Positions 63,287-64,000 of a stretch of 64,000 nucleotides of DNA are shown piece by piece. The DNA is from JAGRMG01 sp047975215. GTDB lineage: Bacteria > Pseudomonadota > Alphaproteobacteria > Rhodobacterales > Rhodobacteraceae. Numbering within the stretch: position 1 is the stretch's first letter; the number at the start of each line of letters is the position of its first letter. The translations under genes and the position numbers were made by a program. The notes under the pieces are model-generated. The model was not told where the DNA came from. It searched no databases and worked only from the letters and a program-made list of their open reading frames with translations. The stretch lies in NCBI GenBank assembly GCA_047975215.1, contig JBKEDD010000045.1:1-64000 (forward strand). The letters are read 5' to 3'.

Positions 63287-64000
63287 CTAGTTCTCGGACG
63301 CCTTGCGCTTTTCCTTCTTTAAGAAAACTGCCAGATACGCTTCCAGTTCTTCTATCCCTTCTTCGGTCATCCCATCAGGGAACAGGAAGGTCACGTCGCC
63401 CTCGGAGACCGGGAACACGGCCTTGCGCTGCCCAGCAACCGGAGTCGTATCAGCGCGCGTCTGGGGCTGCGCTGGGGGGATTGGCGGTGGCGCTTTCGCG
63501 CCGACCTGTTCTACAGTGACTTGGCTCATGGGTATCCCCGTGTCGCTACCCTCGACCGCCAGCCAATCCCCATCTTCCGAGATCCAACGAATGCGGCGAG
63601 GCGTTTCAAACTGCAACGCGCCTTGGCATTCCCACTGGATCAGGTCACCCACAGCCGCGCCGCCGGACACAGTTTTTGCGTCCGGTGAATCGTATTCTGT
63701 GCGATCTTGTTCGTCAGGGCGATGACTTTCGGGTACTTCCAATCCCTGCAACATCTCTGCTGTAGAGAGAAACGCTTTGGCCGCCTTCGGCACGGCATTG
63801 GGATTGAAGCCAGCCCGATTGAGATAGTTCACGACTCCGCCCTCGGGTGGCACAGGCACGTCAGGGAACTGCTCTCGAATTTCCTTGAATAAGGACGGGT
63901 GCATAGCGGCTCGGATGGTGCCCTCGACCCTTTCGTTTTCGTTCGCTGGATATAGAATTGACCGGGCAAGTGGCGTAACGCGGAGCATACCCTTCCCAGC
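63287..64000 (-). CDS. DUF5343-like protein, partial
   Basis: The protein (at least 233 residues, open at the right edge, so its start may lie beyond) has LRVTPLARSILYPANENERV then IRAAMHPSLFKEIREQFPDVPVPP and VPKAAKAFLSTAEML. These resemble the winged-helix core of DUF5343 proteins (LTxLGRxIxxP, xPxLF, AxxFxxSAxxxGL). The C-terminal half is Pro- and Glu-rich and unassigned. The role is unknown, and such proteins are common in mobile or defence-like neighbourhoods. It is convergent to the transposase, with the terminator hairpin between. Confidence 0.5.
   Translation of the reverse strand, partial: AGKGMLRVTPLARSILYPANENERVEGTIRAAMHPSLFKEIREQFPDVPVPPEGGVVNYLNRAGFNPNAVPKAAKAFLSTAEMLQGLEVPESHRPDEQDRTEYDSPDAKTVSGGAAVGDLIQWECQGALQFETPRRIRWISEDGDWLAVEGSDTGIPMSQVTVEQVGAKAPPPIPPAQPQTRADTTPVAGQRKAVFPVSEGDVTFLFPDGMTEEGIEELEAYLAVFLKKEKRKASEN

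Overview
The window is GC-rich alphaproteobacterial chromosome. Gene content and order fit the Rhodobacterales (Paracoccaceae/Roseobacteraceae): separate PutR and monofunctional-regulator-free PutA, an imuA-imuB-dnaE2 cassette after a Liv-type ABC operon, DUF2125 and DUF2065 proteins, hflK-hflC-DUF2065-degP, and a ChaC / ExbB-like / OmpA-like cluster. Genes are tightly packed on both strands with many TGATG and ATGA overlaps. Nothing here fixes the genus.

Layout: 1-972 is the start of an ATP synthase operon (atpH, then atpA running off the left edge) on the minus strand; atpA carries an in-frame stop. 1310-8062 holds a methyltransferase, gloB, clpA, an M23 peptidase, a DUF2125 protein and a ChaC-type cyclotransferase. 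8135-11965 encodes a MotA/TolQ/ExbB-like channel protein and a very long coiled-coil OmpA/MotB-like partner. 12035-16514 (minus) has an extensin-like protein, TyrA, a HisC-type aminotransferase and a class V aminotransferase, the last divergent from an Lrp/AsnC regulator. 17091-23191 is mixed housekeeping (PA14 protein, ThpR, a 2-hydroxyacid dehydrogenase, SH3 protein, patatin, a glutamate-synthase-like FMN protein). 23818-28477 is a five-gene Liv-type ABC importer. 28595-33883 is the imuA-imuB-dnaE2 translesion-synthesis cassette, with a nonsense codon in dnaE2. 34122-36523 holds a fumarylacetoacetate-hydrolase-family enzyme divergent from a DauA-like D-amino-acid dehydrogenase. A tRNA-Leu(UAA) and putR/putA follow. 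40969-49772 contains rhomboid, inositol monophosphatase, oxidoreductase, LuxR regulator, purD, xseA, lysoplasmalogenase and a kinase-like gene. 49899-58951 contains ftsY, a DMT transporter, yciB, a Crp/Fnr regulator, degP, DUF2065, hflC, hflK and gor. rpiA lies at 59486-60274.

From about 59.1 kb the picture changes. Gene remnants (a TPR-protein fragment, a TRAP permease tail) surround rpiA, and from about 60.95 kb base composition drops by eye. This right end carries a GNAT protein, an IS1595-family transposase with a near-consensus promoter, and a partial DUF5343-like protein. It looks like the edge of an acquired segment that continues beyond the window.

Most notable: two single-base nonsense codons in otherwise intact conserved genes (atpA, dnaE2); at least four decayed gene fragments; the ExbB/OmpA-like motor pair with a roughly 550-residue coiled coil; and several non-coding elements (an alternative-pairing double hairpin at 11971-12019, tandem direct repeats upstream of degP, a perfect 19-bp dyad upstream of the transposase). 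I found no CRISPR array, rRNA or complete prophage.
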